DNA from: Cyanobium sp. PCC 7001
GTDB lineage: Bacteria; Cyanobacteriota; Cyanobacteriia; PCC-6307; Cyanobiaceae
Length of the DNA stretch: 64,000 nucleotides
NCBI RefSeq assembly: GCF_000155635.1
Contig: NZ_DS990556.1
Location: 2,124,052-2,188,051 of the forward strand
Direction: 5' to 3'
Below are positions 41,632 through 48,691 of this stretch, piece after piece. Each line of letters starts with the position of its first letter. Position 1 is the first letter of the stretch. Both the position numbers and the translations under genes were made by a program. The notes below the pieces were generated by a model. The model saw only the letters and a program-made list of their open reading frames with translations. It was not told the origin of the DNA and did not search any database.

Positions 41632-42193
41632 TTTTGTTGCAAGAACGATGCCACTTCCCACAACATCGTTGTGACACCGAGTCTGCAATCGGCATCGAAG
41701 GAGTTAATTCAACCTTCAACCTTCAACCTTCAACCTTCAACCTTCAACCTTCAACCTTCAACCTTCAACCTTGGCGGCGTGGCCCTCAGGCTAGTTTGGC
41801 TGCGGAAGCCTATCGTCAATGATGGAACGGCCTCCAGGCTTAGCCAATTGAAGCGCCTCTTCAAGGTAGCGGCACTTTCCTGTCCATGGATCTGCAAATA
41901 GGAAAGTCATGATGCTCAACCTCTAGTGATTGCAAGTAAGAGTCGCCGTCGGCATGCCCAATTTCCTGGGGCGAATCAGAGCCAGGATGATATCTGAGAA
42001 TCCCGATGAGTGACTCATTGTTGTCCACTGTGATCAAAAATGAAGACTGATCCATGTCTTCAAGAATCCATGCGGTTGAACGACCAGTTCCACAGCCAAG
42101 CTCAAGACATCGAGCTGAAGGCCTTGAAGTCTCAGGAGTCCTCACTGGCGAGCCAGTCAGTGGGTCTGACGCCATCGCGAATCCTGCTGCCAC
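41626..42193 (-). pseudogene. Broken SAM methyltransferase (cassette gene)
   Basis: The minus strand encodes pieces of a class I O-methyltransferase in several frames. Intact first part: FAMASDPLTGSPVRT and ARCLELGCGTGRSTAWIL (SAM motif I), then ITVDNNESLIGI and HADGDSYLQSL. At about 41905-41912 one extra T in a TTT run shifts the frame; the other frame continues LFADPWTGKCRYLEEAL, AKPGGRSIIDDRLPQPN, the expected motif. The next codon is TAG where the family usually has Trp (before PEGHAAKVE). Then comes a 63-base heptamer repeat, and a last piece GSGIVLATKL ending in the TAA of attC C. So a frameshift, a nonsense codon and a repeat expansion all disrupt it. The start (GTG 42193 or ATG 42175) is uncertain. 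Confidence 0.8.
41708..41770. repeat. Nine tandem copies of the heptamer TTCAACC
   Basis: The heptamer TTCAACC (GGTTGAA on the minus strand) is repeated nine times without a mismatch. It lies where the methyltransferase pseudogene reads AAGGTTGAA (Lys-Val-Glu), so the repeat probably grew from gene sequence. Because 7 is not a multiple of 3, loss or gain of single copies would change the reading frame. Confidence 0.98.
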
Positions 42194-42266
42194 AGAATCA
42201 TTCCCTCTGTGCTCTACAGCATTGGATTCGTTCAGCCTGATGCTGAGGCATGAGCGTCGGTGTGTC

Positions 42267-42354
42267 GCTTAGCCCGCTGGACGGATGATGGGCAACACCG
42301 ATGCGAGGGCCACGTACCATGCCGGTGCGAGTCGGCTCCAGCGAAGGGTTAGGC
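42267..42354 (-). other. attC site D
   Basis: On the minus strand it opens with GCCTAACCCTTCGCTGG (perfect RYYYAAC, containing the TAA stop of the VOC gene) and closes with GCTAAGC, a degenerate core. The arm CGCTGGAGCCGAC pairs with GTCCAGCG near the other end. Length 88 bases, similar to sites A and B. Confidence 0.75.
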
Positions 42355-43020
42355 GGCGCCTCCAGGCTGGCCAAGCAGGCTGATTCCAAGTGAAGGGAAG
42401 TGCACGCGAATGGAAGCAGGAGAAGAGAACTCAACAACTAGCTCAGGTCTAGATGACTTGTGGATTCGTACCAGTCCGGAGTCTCGCGCCGCATGCATCG
42501 GCGCAGAGGGCTGTTCAACGTCTGAAAGCCCAACCGACACAGCGCTCACCGAGCGCAACGGCAGCTTGTGAGCCCTGGGTTGCGCGGCCACGGCGCCTGA
42601 TTGCCGGGGCCAGCTCAGAGCAACCATCTCAGGCTCAGACAGTGCAGTTCCTTCCGCGAAGTGGATCCGCTTGCCCTTGGGAAGATACGCCGGTTCATAA
42701 GCCCAAGATGCGAATGGCAATGGGTAATTGCTTTCCGATTGCGAGGTGAAGTAGATGCCGAACGGATTTGCATGCTTGTCGCGCCCTGACCAGCGCTCCC
42801 AAAGGCGCGTTGGTCGGGTTCGAGGGGACGTCGCCTCTTGCTCGTCGTGTACCCACAGGAGCTCCAGGAAGCCGTGGTCGAAGAAGAATCGACGATTGGA
42901 AGTTCCTTGACCTGTATGACCATTGCCCGTGCCCTCAACCAGTCCGGCGTCAAGCAGCAATGTCGCTTCTGGAGCGCAAACGGAGGTACAGACGAAGATG
43001 TGATCGAGGCTCAGAGCCAC
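42349..43020 (-). CDS. VOC/glyoxalase-like protein (cassette gene)
   Basis: The 223-residue product starts MALSLDHIFVCTSVCAPEA, the first strand of a vicinal-oxygen-chelate fold with a metal-ligand His in LDHIFV, followed by RRFFFDHGFLELLWVHD with the second-strand His and Glu. The rest (about 95-223) includes a family-typical YPLPFASWAYEPAYLP segment and a second, weaker beta-alpha module near VVEFSSPASIRVHFP. The GTG at 43020 is the only start near the conserved N-terminus and lies about eight bases after the core of attC E. Its TAA stop is within GCCTAAC of attC D. Role unknown; cassette VOC proteins include resistance enzymes, but nothing specific is seen here. Confidence 0.78.
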   Translation of the reverse strand: MALSLDHIFVCTSVCAPEATLLLDAGLVEGTGNGHTGQGTSNRRFFFDHGFLELLWVHDEQEATSPRTRPTRLWERWSGRDKHANPFGIYFTSQSESNYPLPFASWAYEPAYLPKGKRIHFAEGTALSEPEMVALSWPRQSGAVAAQPRAHKLPLRSVSAVSVGLSDVEQPSAPMHAARDSGLVRIHKSSRPELVVEFSSPASIRVHFPSLGISLLGQPGGAA

Positions 43021-43027
43021 CCGTGCA

Positions 43028-43054
43028 ACCTAACGCTTGAATGAACTGTTAGAC
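43028..43054 (-). other. Shortened attC site E
   Basis: On the minus strand GTCTAAC - 13 bases - GTTAGGT. Both ends match the attC consensus perfectly, and the middle (AGTTCATTCAAGC) matches the usual left-arm spacer and L'' box, but the central stem and L' are missing. It looks like a deletion derivative of a normal attC. Confidence 0.75.
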
Positions 43055-43055
43055 G

Positions 43056-43517
43056 TTAGTGCCCCTTGATAAATGACCAATACCACGTCAAAGCGCAGAG
43101 ACAACTGGCGACGAGCAACGGAATTGAATTTCTCCAGCTCGCCGATCGTATCAAGACGGCTTGACTCTTGTTTCTCGGGTTGTAGAAGGCCGTGGCTTCT
43201 TGGCCAGGGTGAAGACCGGTCAGAAGTTTCGTGGCGCGTCTAAAGCTGAGGCTAGACGATGGCTGATAGCTCAATCGAGTGGAAGTGTACGTGTCAGGGC
43301 CAATCCTGTAGGAGTATTGGACCTTCACTGAATAGCTGACCGAGTCGGCGCCATCCGGGTTTGAAATCGTATCTTCTTTGATCCATGCGCGGTGCACAAC
43401 ACACCTCACAGGCAACCAGCCCCTCGATACGAGTCCGAGATAAAGCTTCCAGCACTCCCATCCGAGGAAAACCATTGAGGAGGCGAATGCGACTATTGGG
43501 ATTAGCGAGGAACTCAT
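43056..43517 (-). CDS. DUF3592-like membrane protein (cassette gene)
   Basis: The 153-residue product has a hydrophobic helix near the N-terminus (about residues 6-26) and another near the C-terminus (IPLLVASCLCALTWYW), with a beta-rich domain between them: VSYSVKVQYSYRIGPDTYTSTRLSY and GQEATAFYNPRNKSQAVLI. The GPDTYTSTRLSY and YNPRNKSQA segments are typical of DUF3592 proteins. The function of the family is unknown. The TAA stop lies one base before the attC E end; the ATG at 43517 lies eight bases after the GTTAGAC core at 43525. It is the first cassette of the array in reading direction. Confidence 0.78.
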   Translation of the reverse strand: MSSSLIPIVAFASSMVFLGWECWKLYLGLVSRGWLPVRCVVHRAWIKEDTISNPDGADSVSYSVKVQYSYRIGPDTYTSTRLSYQPSSSLSFRRATKLLTGLHPGQEATAFYNPRNKSQAVLIRSASWRNSIPLLVASCLCALTWYWSFIKGH

Positions 43518-43524
43518 GTCTGAT

Positions 43525-43531
43525 GTCTAAC
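43525..43531 (-). other. GTTAGAC core site at the 5' end of the array (attC F candidate)
   Basis: A perfect GTTRRRY core on the minus strand eight bases before the first cassette gene. A possible partner end GTTGCAT on the plus strand at 43640-43646 would make a 122-base attC with weakly paired arms, but the left side is not convincing. Alternatively it is the remnant of an attI. The 230 bases up to 43761 hold no gene that I can support. Confidence 0.55.
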
Positions 43532-43761
43532 CCGTCATTGGACGCTTCCGGTAACCACGCCTGCCCCACTTCCTCTTTCTGATCATCCACAAGCCAGGTT
43601 CAGTCCCGGAATCATCGGGTCCTTCTGCTGGAAAGGACTGTTGCATGGTTCACCGCCATAGTGGCTGTGATTTATGGGTCAGATCACCACCTGTTCACGT
43701 CAAACTTCTCGGCAGTCGCCGGCGTTCTGCCTGCACATGCTTCGCCCAAGCACTGGGGGCT

Positions 43762-44496
43762 TCATCCTCCACGCAGCCGCACCGAAAGGTGCATCTGGGA
43801 GCTGCCCGGACTGATCGGCACCTCCTTCACGGCGAGATAGTTCTGGGCCTTCACCAGTTCGCTCAGCTTGCGGAAGCCGTAGTTGCGCGCATCGAACGAG
43901 GGATCGTTCTTCTGCAGCAGGCTGCCCACCATGCCCAGCGGCGCCCAGCCGTCGTCCTGGGTCACGGCGGTGATCGCCTCGCACAGGAACGGCTTCAGGG
44001 GTGGCGCGTCGCTGTCGCCCTGGCGGCCGCCGCCGCCGGAGCCGGAGCTGCCGCCGGAGCGCTTGAGGATGTCGGTGTAGAGAAACCGGTCACAGGCGGC
44101 CACAAACGCCTTGGGGGTCTTGCGCTCGCCGAAGCCGATCACCAGCAGCCCCTCCTCCCGGATCCGGGTGGCCAGCCGGGTGAAGTCGCTGTCGGACGAC
44201 ACCAGGCAGAAGCCCTCCACCCGGCCGCCATGCAGCAGATCCATCGCATCGATGATCAGGGCCGAATCGGTGGCGTTCTTGCCGCTCGTGTAGCTGAACT
44301 GCTGCACCGGCTGAATCGCATGCACGTTCAGCACCTCCTTCCAGCTGCTCAGCTGCGGTGTGGTCCAGTCGCCATAGGCCCGTTTCACCGTGGCGGTTCC
44401 CACCTGCGACACCTCCGCCAGCAGCTCGGAGATCACCGTGGCCTGGGCGTTGTCGGAATCGATCAGCACGGCCAGGTTCGGCGCTTCGCGGCTCAT
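43762..44496 (-). CDS. NYN-domain (PIN-like) protein with C-terminal OST-HTH-like domain
   Basis: The 244-residue product begins NLAVLIDSDNAQATVISELL, the first acidic site of a NYN-type (LabA/DUF88) nuclease domain, followed by TDSALIIDAMDLLHGG and EGFCLVSSDSDFTRLATRIREEG, the other catalytic acidic residues, and VIGFGERKTPKAFVAACDRFLY. After a Gly/Ser-rich linker (about 145-160) comes a small helical domain (LKPFLCEAITAVTQDDGWAPLGMVGSLLQ...) like the LOTUS/OST-HTH RNA-binding fold. An RNA-processing or RNA-binding role is likely. Its ATG overlaps the glcF stop by four bases. It is the first host-type gene upstream of the cassette array. Confidence 0.88.
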   Translation of the reverse strand: MSREAPNLAVLIDSDNAQATVISELLAEVSQVGTATVKRAYGDWTTPQLSSWKEVLNVHAIQPVQQFSYTSGKNATDSALIIDAMDLLHGGRVEGFCLVSSDSDFTRLATRIREEGLLVIGFGERKTPKAFVAACDRFLYTDILKRSGGSSGSGGGGRQGDSDAPPLKPFLCEAITAVTQDDGWAPLGMVGSLLQKNDPSFDARNYGFRKLSELVKAQNYLAVKEVPISPGSSQMHLSVRLRGG

Positions 44497-45863
44497 GCCG
44501 GATCCCCCGCGCGCCAGCTCTGATTCAGCAGCTGGATCGGGTGCTGCACCGGCAGCGCTGCGGCCTCCTCGCCATCGAGGTGGCGCCGCAGCTGCATCGT
44601 GCAGCCGATGTTGGCGCTGCTGACCAGCTCCGCGCCGGTGCCGGCCAGGTCGGCCGCCTTGATCCGGCCCAGCTCAGCCGCCTCCTGGGGCTGCACCAGG
44701 TTGTAGATGCCGGCGCTGCCGCAGCACACCCCCGCCTCCATCGCCTCCGCCAGCTGCAGGTGGGGGATGGCCCGCAGCAGATCGCGGGGCTGGGCGCTGA
44801 TGCCCTGGCCATGCAGCATGTGGCAGGCATCGTGGAACGCCACCGTGAGCGGCCGCTCGGCGCTGGCCGGGCTGCCATCGGCGTGGCTCAGGGGCTGCAA
44901 CTGGGCGCGGAAGCCCTCGCTGAGCCCCAGCTGCGCCAGGAATTCATGGATGTCGGCCACCGGCGCCGGGAAATCACGGCTGGCCAGCCGCGCGTAGGCC
45001 TTCATCGTGTGGCCGCAGCCCGACGCCGCCACCAGCACCGCATCGAGCGGTTCGGCGCCAGCCGGCCGTCCCGGCCCCAGCATCGCCTCAAAGCTGGCCA
45101 CCAGCGCATCGGCCAGGGCCCGGGTGTGGGCCTCCTCCCCCTGGTGGTGGGTCACGGCGCCGCAGCAGCCCTGCTCCGGCGGGATCACCACCTCGATGCC
45201 GTTGGCGCTCAGCACCCGCACCGCCGCCGCGTTCACCTGTGGATCGAACAGCCGCTGCACGCAGCCCAGCACCAGCCCCACCCGGGCCCGTCGCTGGCCC
45301 CTGGCCGGCACCACCGTGGGGAAGCCATCGCGGAAGGCCTCGGGGGCCAGCGGCGGCAGCAGCCGCTCCATCGCCTCCAGCTGGGGCCCCAGCAGGCGGG
45401 TGAGCCCGCTGCGGCGCAGCAGGCCCTGCAGCGGCGTGCCCGCATACGCCCGCAGCGGCGTGAGTGCCGCCCGCAGGCGCTTCGGGTAGGGCAGCAGGGC
45501 GAACAGCAGGCGCCGGAAGGTCTGGGCCGCCGGGCTGCGCAGCTCCGGGGCCTTGAGCTTCGGGCGGGTGGCCTCGATCAGTTGGTCGTAGCGCACCCCC
45601 GAGGGGCAGGCCGTCACGCAGGCCAGGCAGCCCAGGCAGCTGTCGAAATGGCGGGCCACCGTGGCATCGAGCTCCAGCTCGCCGGCCTCGATCGCCTTGA
45701 GCGCATGGATGCGGCCCCGCGGCGAATCCATCTCCGTGCCCAGCACCCGGTAGCTGGCACAGCTGGGCAGGCAGAAGCCGCAGTGCACGCAGGGGTCGGT
45801 GGCGGAGAGGGCCGCCTGGGGCGGAGCCGCGGAGGCGCTCCTTGGGGAGCCGGTGGCTGTCAT
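44493..45863 (-). CDS. glcF: Glycolate oxidase/dehydrogenase iron-sulfur subunit GlcF
   Basis: GlcF carries electrons from the flavin subunits in GlcDEF. The 456-residue product has two ferredoxin-type [4Fe-4S] motifs near the N-terminus, CVHCGFCLPSC (about 25-35) and CLGCLACVTACPSG (about 75-88), and two cysteine-rich CCG domains: GCVQRLFDPQVN...QGCCGAVTHHQGE and AFHDACHMLHGQG...VCCGSAGIYNLVQP. Glycolate oxidation is part of photorespiration in cyanobacteria. The gene starts with ATG at 45863, 18 bases after the icd stop, and is coupled to the NYN-domain gene by a four-base overlap. A glcE-like gene is about 15 kb away in this window. Confidence 0.93.
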   Translation of the reverse strand: MTATGSPRSASAAPPQAALSATDPCVHCGFCLPSCASYRVLGTEMDSPRGRIHALKAIEAGELELDATVARHFDSCLGCLACVTACPSGVRYDQLIEATRPKLKAPELRSPAAQTFRRLLFALLPYPKRLRAALTPLRAYAGTPLQGLLRRSGLTRLLGPQLEAMERLLPPLAPEAFRDGFPTVVPARGQRRARVGLVLGCVQRLFDPQVNAAAVRVLSANGIEVVIPPEQGCCGAVTHHQGEEAHTRALADALVASFEAMLGPGRPAGAEPLDAVLVAASGCGHTMKAYARLASRDFPAPVADIHEFLAQLGLSEGFRAQLQPLSHADGSPASAERPLTVAFHDACHMLHGQGISAQPRDLLRAIPHLQLAEAMEAGVCCGSAGIYNLVQPQEAAELGRIKAADLAGTGAELVSSANIGCTMQLRRHLDGEEAAALPVQHPIQLLNQSWRAGDPA

Positions 45864-45881
45864 GAGCCGAGTCTGCCCGGC

Positions 45882-47345
45882 TCAGCCCCCGAAGTGGCGC
45901 ACCACGGCCTCGGCGAAGCCCGAGCAGCTCACCGGCTCCACCGGCGGCTCCATCAGCCGGGCCAGGTCGTAGGTGACCTCCTGATTGGCGATGGCGGCGC
46001 TGATCCCCTCGGTGATCAGGTCGGCGGCCTCCTGCCAGCCCATGTACTCGAGCATCATCACGCCGCTCAGGATCACCGAGCCGGGGTTGATGCGGTCGAG
46101 GCCGGCGTGCTTCGGGGCGGTGCCGTGGGTGGCCTCGAAGATGGCGGCGTGGTCGCCGATGTTGGCCCCCGGCGCCATGCCCAGGCCCCCCACCACGGCG
46201 GCGGCGGCATCGGAGATGTAGTCGCCGTTGAGGTTGAGCGTGGCCAGCACCGAGTAGTCGGCCGGGCGGGTCTGGATCTGCTGGAAGATGCTGTCGGCGA
46301 TGCGGTCGTCCACCATCACCATCTGCTTCCACTGGCCGTTGCCGTGGCTGCTGCCGATCGCCTCCAGCACGCCCTGCACCTCGGCGCAGATCGCCTCTTT
46401 CTTCTCGGGGGTGAGCGCGTCGTAGCCGGGGTCCACCATGCGGGCGTTGGCCTCGATGCTCAGCCCCGGGTTGCGGTCGGCGTTGTCGAGGATCCAGCTC
46501 TCCCGCTCGGTGATGCACGCGGCGCGGAACTCGGTGGTGGCCAGCTCGTAGCCCCAGTCACGGAAGGCCCCTTCCGTGAACTTCATGATGTTGCCCTTGT
46601 GCACCAGCGTCACGTGGCGCTTCTTGCCCTCCATGCGCAGGGCGTGCTGGATCGCCTTGCGGATGTGGCGCTGGCTGCCGTGCTTGCTCACCGGCTTGAT
46701 GCCGATGCCGGCTCCGGTGGGGATGGTGCGCTTGCCGAGCTTGCCGTTGGCCGGAATCACCACGGTGTTGAGGTGCTCGATCAGCTCCACGCACACCGGA
46801 TCGGTGGCCTCCCACTCGATCCCCATGTAGATGTCTTCGGTGTTCTCCCGGTACACGATCACGTCCAGATCCTGGGGACGCTTGTGGGGGCTGGGGGTGC
46901 CGGCGTAGTAGCGGCAGGGCCGCACGCAGCAGTAGAGATCGAAGATCTGGCGCAGCGCCACGTTCAGGGAGCGGATGCCGCCGCCGATCGGGGTGGTGAG
47001 CGGCCCCTTGATCGCCACGCCGTAGGTGCGGATGGCGGTGAGGGTGTCCTCCGGCAGGTACTGATAGGTGCCGTAGAGGTCGCAGGCCTCATCGCCCGCG
47101 TACACCTTGAACCACTCGATCCGGCGCCGGCCGCCGTAGGCCTTCGCCACCGCCGCATCCAGCACCCGCTGGGTGGCGGGCCAGATGTCCACGCCCGTGC
47201 CGTCGCCGCGGATGAAGGGGATGATCGGGTCGTCGGGCACCACCGGCAGCCCCTCCTCGAACCGGATGGCGGTGCCGCTGCTGGGGGCGGTGAGCTTCTC
47301 GAAGGTCACGGGTTCGGTGGCCATGCTGGCTGGGCTGGTAGCCAT
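45882..47345 (-). CDS. icd: NADP-dependent isocitrate dehydrogenase
   Basis: Icd oxidatively decarboxylates isocitrate to 2-oxoglutarate, the carbon skeleton for nitrogen assimilation and, in cyanobacteria, a nitrogen-status signal. The 487-residue product shows IIPFIRGDGTGVDIWPATQRVLDAAV, IKGPLTTPIGGGIRSLNVALRQ with the substrate-binding Ser/Asn/Arg, YRENTEDIYMGIEW, KGNIMKFTEGAFRDWGYE, MVDDRIADSIFQQI and the nucleotide-binding GTAPKHAGLDRINPGSVILSG split over the end. Two start codons are possible, 47345 and 47324; the longer is given. A divergent small gene begins 69 bases away. Confidence 0.97.
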   Translation of the reverse strand: MATSPASMATEPVTFEKLTAPSSGTAIRFEEGLPVVPDDPIIPFIRGDGTGVDIWPATQRVLDAAVAKAYGGRRRIEWFKVYAGDEACDLYGTYQYLPEDTLTAIRTYGVAIKGPLTTPIGGGIRSLNVALRQIFDLYCCVRPCRYYAGTPSPHKRPQDLDVIVYRENTEDIYMGIEWEATDPVCVELIEHLNTVVIPANGKLGKRTIPTGAGIGIKPVSKHGSQRHIRKAIQHALRMEGKKRHVTLVHKGNIMKFTEGAFRDWGYELATTEFRAACITERESWILDNADRNPGLSIEANARMVDPGYDALTPEKKEAICAEVQGVLEAIGSSHGNGQWKQMVMVDDRIADSIFQQIQTRPADYSVLATLNLNGDYISDAAAAVVGGLGMAPGANIGDHAAIFEATHGTAPKHAGLDRINPGSVILSGVMMLEYMGWQEAADLITEGISAAIANQEVTYDLARLMEPPVEPVSCSGFAEAVVRHFGG

Positions 47346-47413
47346 TCCTGCGGCACTGGAGGCGCGGCGAGCCTAGGTTTTGGCACAGCGCGGTTCTGCT
47401 CAGGGGAAACGGC

Positions 47414-47881
47414 ATGAACGCCGCCGACCAGGCCAGAAATCTGGAACTGGCCCAGGCGATCGCCTCGGCGGCGGCCCTGTTCCGGGCCCAGTTCCCCGAT
47501 GCCCGCGCCAATCTCAAGCCCTGGCGCGACGATCCCTGCACCCGCGAGTTCGCCGATCAGGAGAGCGTGGACCTCTCCTTTCATCTGCCGGGCTGGAGTC
47601 CCCGCAGCCAGTGCCGCTCGTTTCTGGTGCAGCTGCGCCTCGACTGCGCTCCGGCCCGCCAGGGCAGCGGCGCCAACCGCGGGGATGCCGGGCGGCCGCG
47701 GCTGCTGGGCGTGCTGATCCGCGGCCTCACCTATGAATCGGAGCGCTGGCGCCTCGCCACCGTGGGCGACTGGCGTCCCACCGGCAGCCATCTGCCCGAT
47801 GCCGCTTCGGTGGCGAAACTGCAGCAGTTCTGCCGCAACCTGTTCGATCTGTTCGAAGTGAACGGCGCCTGCGCCGCGTAA
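47414..47881 (+). CDS. Conserved-looking protein of unknown function
   Basis: A 155-residue protein with no signal peptide: a helical N-terminus (ADQARNLELAQAIASAAALFRAQF), a beta-rich middle (ESVDLSFHLPGWSPRSQCRSFLVQLRLD), a Gly/Arg-rich variable loop, and LLGVLIRGLTYESERWRLATVGDW followed by a C-terminal helix LQQFCRNLFDLFEVNG. I do not recognise the family; the pattern looks conserved rather than random. It starts at an ATG divergent from icd and ends 79 bases before the ho1 start. Function unknown. Confidence 0.65.
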   Translation: MNAADQARNLELAQAIASAAALFRAQFPDARANLKPWRDDPCTREFADQESVDLSFHLPGWSPRSQCRSFLVQLRLDCAPARQGSGANRGDAGRPRLLGVLIRGLTYESERWRLATVGDWRPTGSHLPDAASVAKLQQFCRNLFDLFEVNGACAA

Positions 47882-47960
47882 CCCTTCGCAATCTTGAGGC
47901 CGCCCTGGCAAACACCACGCCTACGGTGGCTCTCTGCCCGTGTCGTGCTGCCGCCAGCTC

Positions 47961-48674
47961 ATGTCCGTTGCTCTCGCCTCCCAGTTGCGTGAAGGCACCA
48001 AGAAGGCCCACACCATGGCCGAGAACACCGGCTTCGTGAGCTGCTTCCTCAAGGGCGTGGTGGACAAGGCCAGCTACCGCACCCTGGTGGCCGACCTCTA
48101 CTTCGTGTACTCCGCCATGGAGGAGGAGTTCGCCAAGCTCCGCAGCCACCCCGTGGTGGGTCCGGTGGCCTTCCCCGAGCTCAACCGCCGCGAGAGCCTC
48201 GAGCAGGATCTCGCCTTCTACTTCGGGCCCGACTGGCGCACGGCCGTGAAGGCCACCCCCGCCGCCCAGGAGTATGTGGCCCGGCTGCACCAGGTGGCCC
48301 AGGAGAGCCCCGAGCTGCTGGTGGGCCATCACTACACCCGCTACATCGGCGATCTCTCCGGCGGCCAGATCCTCAAGAACATCGCCCAGAAGGCGATGAA
48401 CCTCGGCGATCACGACGGTCTGCGCTTCTACGAGTTCGACGCCATCCCGGACGAGAAGGCCTTCAAGGTGAACTACCGGGCCACCCTCGATCAGCTGCCG
48501 ATCGACCAGGCCACCGCTGATCGGATCGTGGCCGAGGCCAACCACGCCTTCCACCTCAACATGAAGATGTTCCAGGAGCTGGAAGGCAACCTGATCGCCG
48601 CCATCGGCAAGGTGCTGTTCGGCTTCCTCACCCGCCGCCAGCGCACCGGCAGCACCGAGGCCGTGGCCGCCTGA
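47961..48674 (+). CDS. ho1: Haem oxygenase
   Basis: Haem oxygenase opens haem to biliverdin IX-alpha with ferredoxin electrons, the first step to phycobilins. The 237-residue product has the proximal-His region LREGTKKAHTMAENTGFVSCFLKG (His near residue 17), YFVYSAMEEEFA, the distal-helix RYIGDLSGGQILKNIAQKA, and LPIDQATADRIVAEANHAFHLNMKMFQELE, all canonical for cyanobacterial HO1. The ATG at 47961 gives the normal length. It is on the same strand as the glycosyltransferase gene 18 bases downstream. Confidence 0.97.
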   Translation: MSVALASQLREGTKKAHTMAENTGFVSCFLKGVVDKASYRTLVADLYFVYSAMEEEFAKLRSHPVVGPVAFPELNRRESLEQDLAFYFGPDWRTAVKATPAAQEYVARLHQVAQESPELLVGHHYTRYIGDLSGGQILKNIAQKAMNLGDHDGLRFYEFDAIPDEKAFKVNYRATLDQLPIDQATADRIVAEANHAFHLNMKMFQELEGNLIAAIGKVLFGFLTRRQRTGSTEAVAA

Positions 48675-48691
48675 GGCCAGCGCCCGCCCCC

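Larger units (their letters stand above)
39546..43531 (-). mobile_element. Integron gene-cassette array without integrase (CALIN)
   Basis: Six small genes, all on the minus strand and visibly less GC-rich than the flanks, are separated by imperfect palindromes with attC-type ends (GCCTAAC, GTCTAAC, GTTAGGC, GTTAGAC, GTTAGAG). Read in the gene direction each gene ends in or next to RYYYAAC, then a palindrome of about 90-115 bases, then a GTT-type core, then the next gene within a few tens of bases. This is the organisation of integron cassettes. No tyrosine-recombinase integrase or attI-like promoter region is visible. The array runs from a core site at 43525 down to a half attC at 39546. Confidence 0.82.

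Noticed and set aside
41708-41770. Possible CRISPR array
   Set aside because: The unit is only seven bases with no spacers and no cas genes nearby; it is a simple tandem repeat.
39546-43761. Integron integrase or other site-specific recombinase
   Set aside because: None of the translated frames in or next to the array shows tyrosine- or serine-recombinase motifs; the genes present are enzymes or unknowns.
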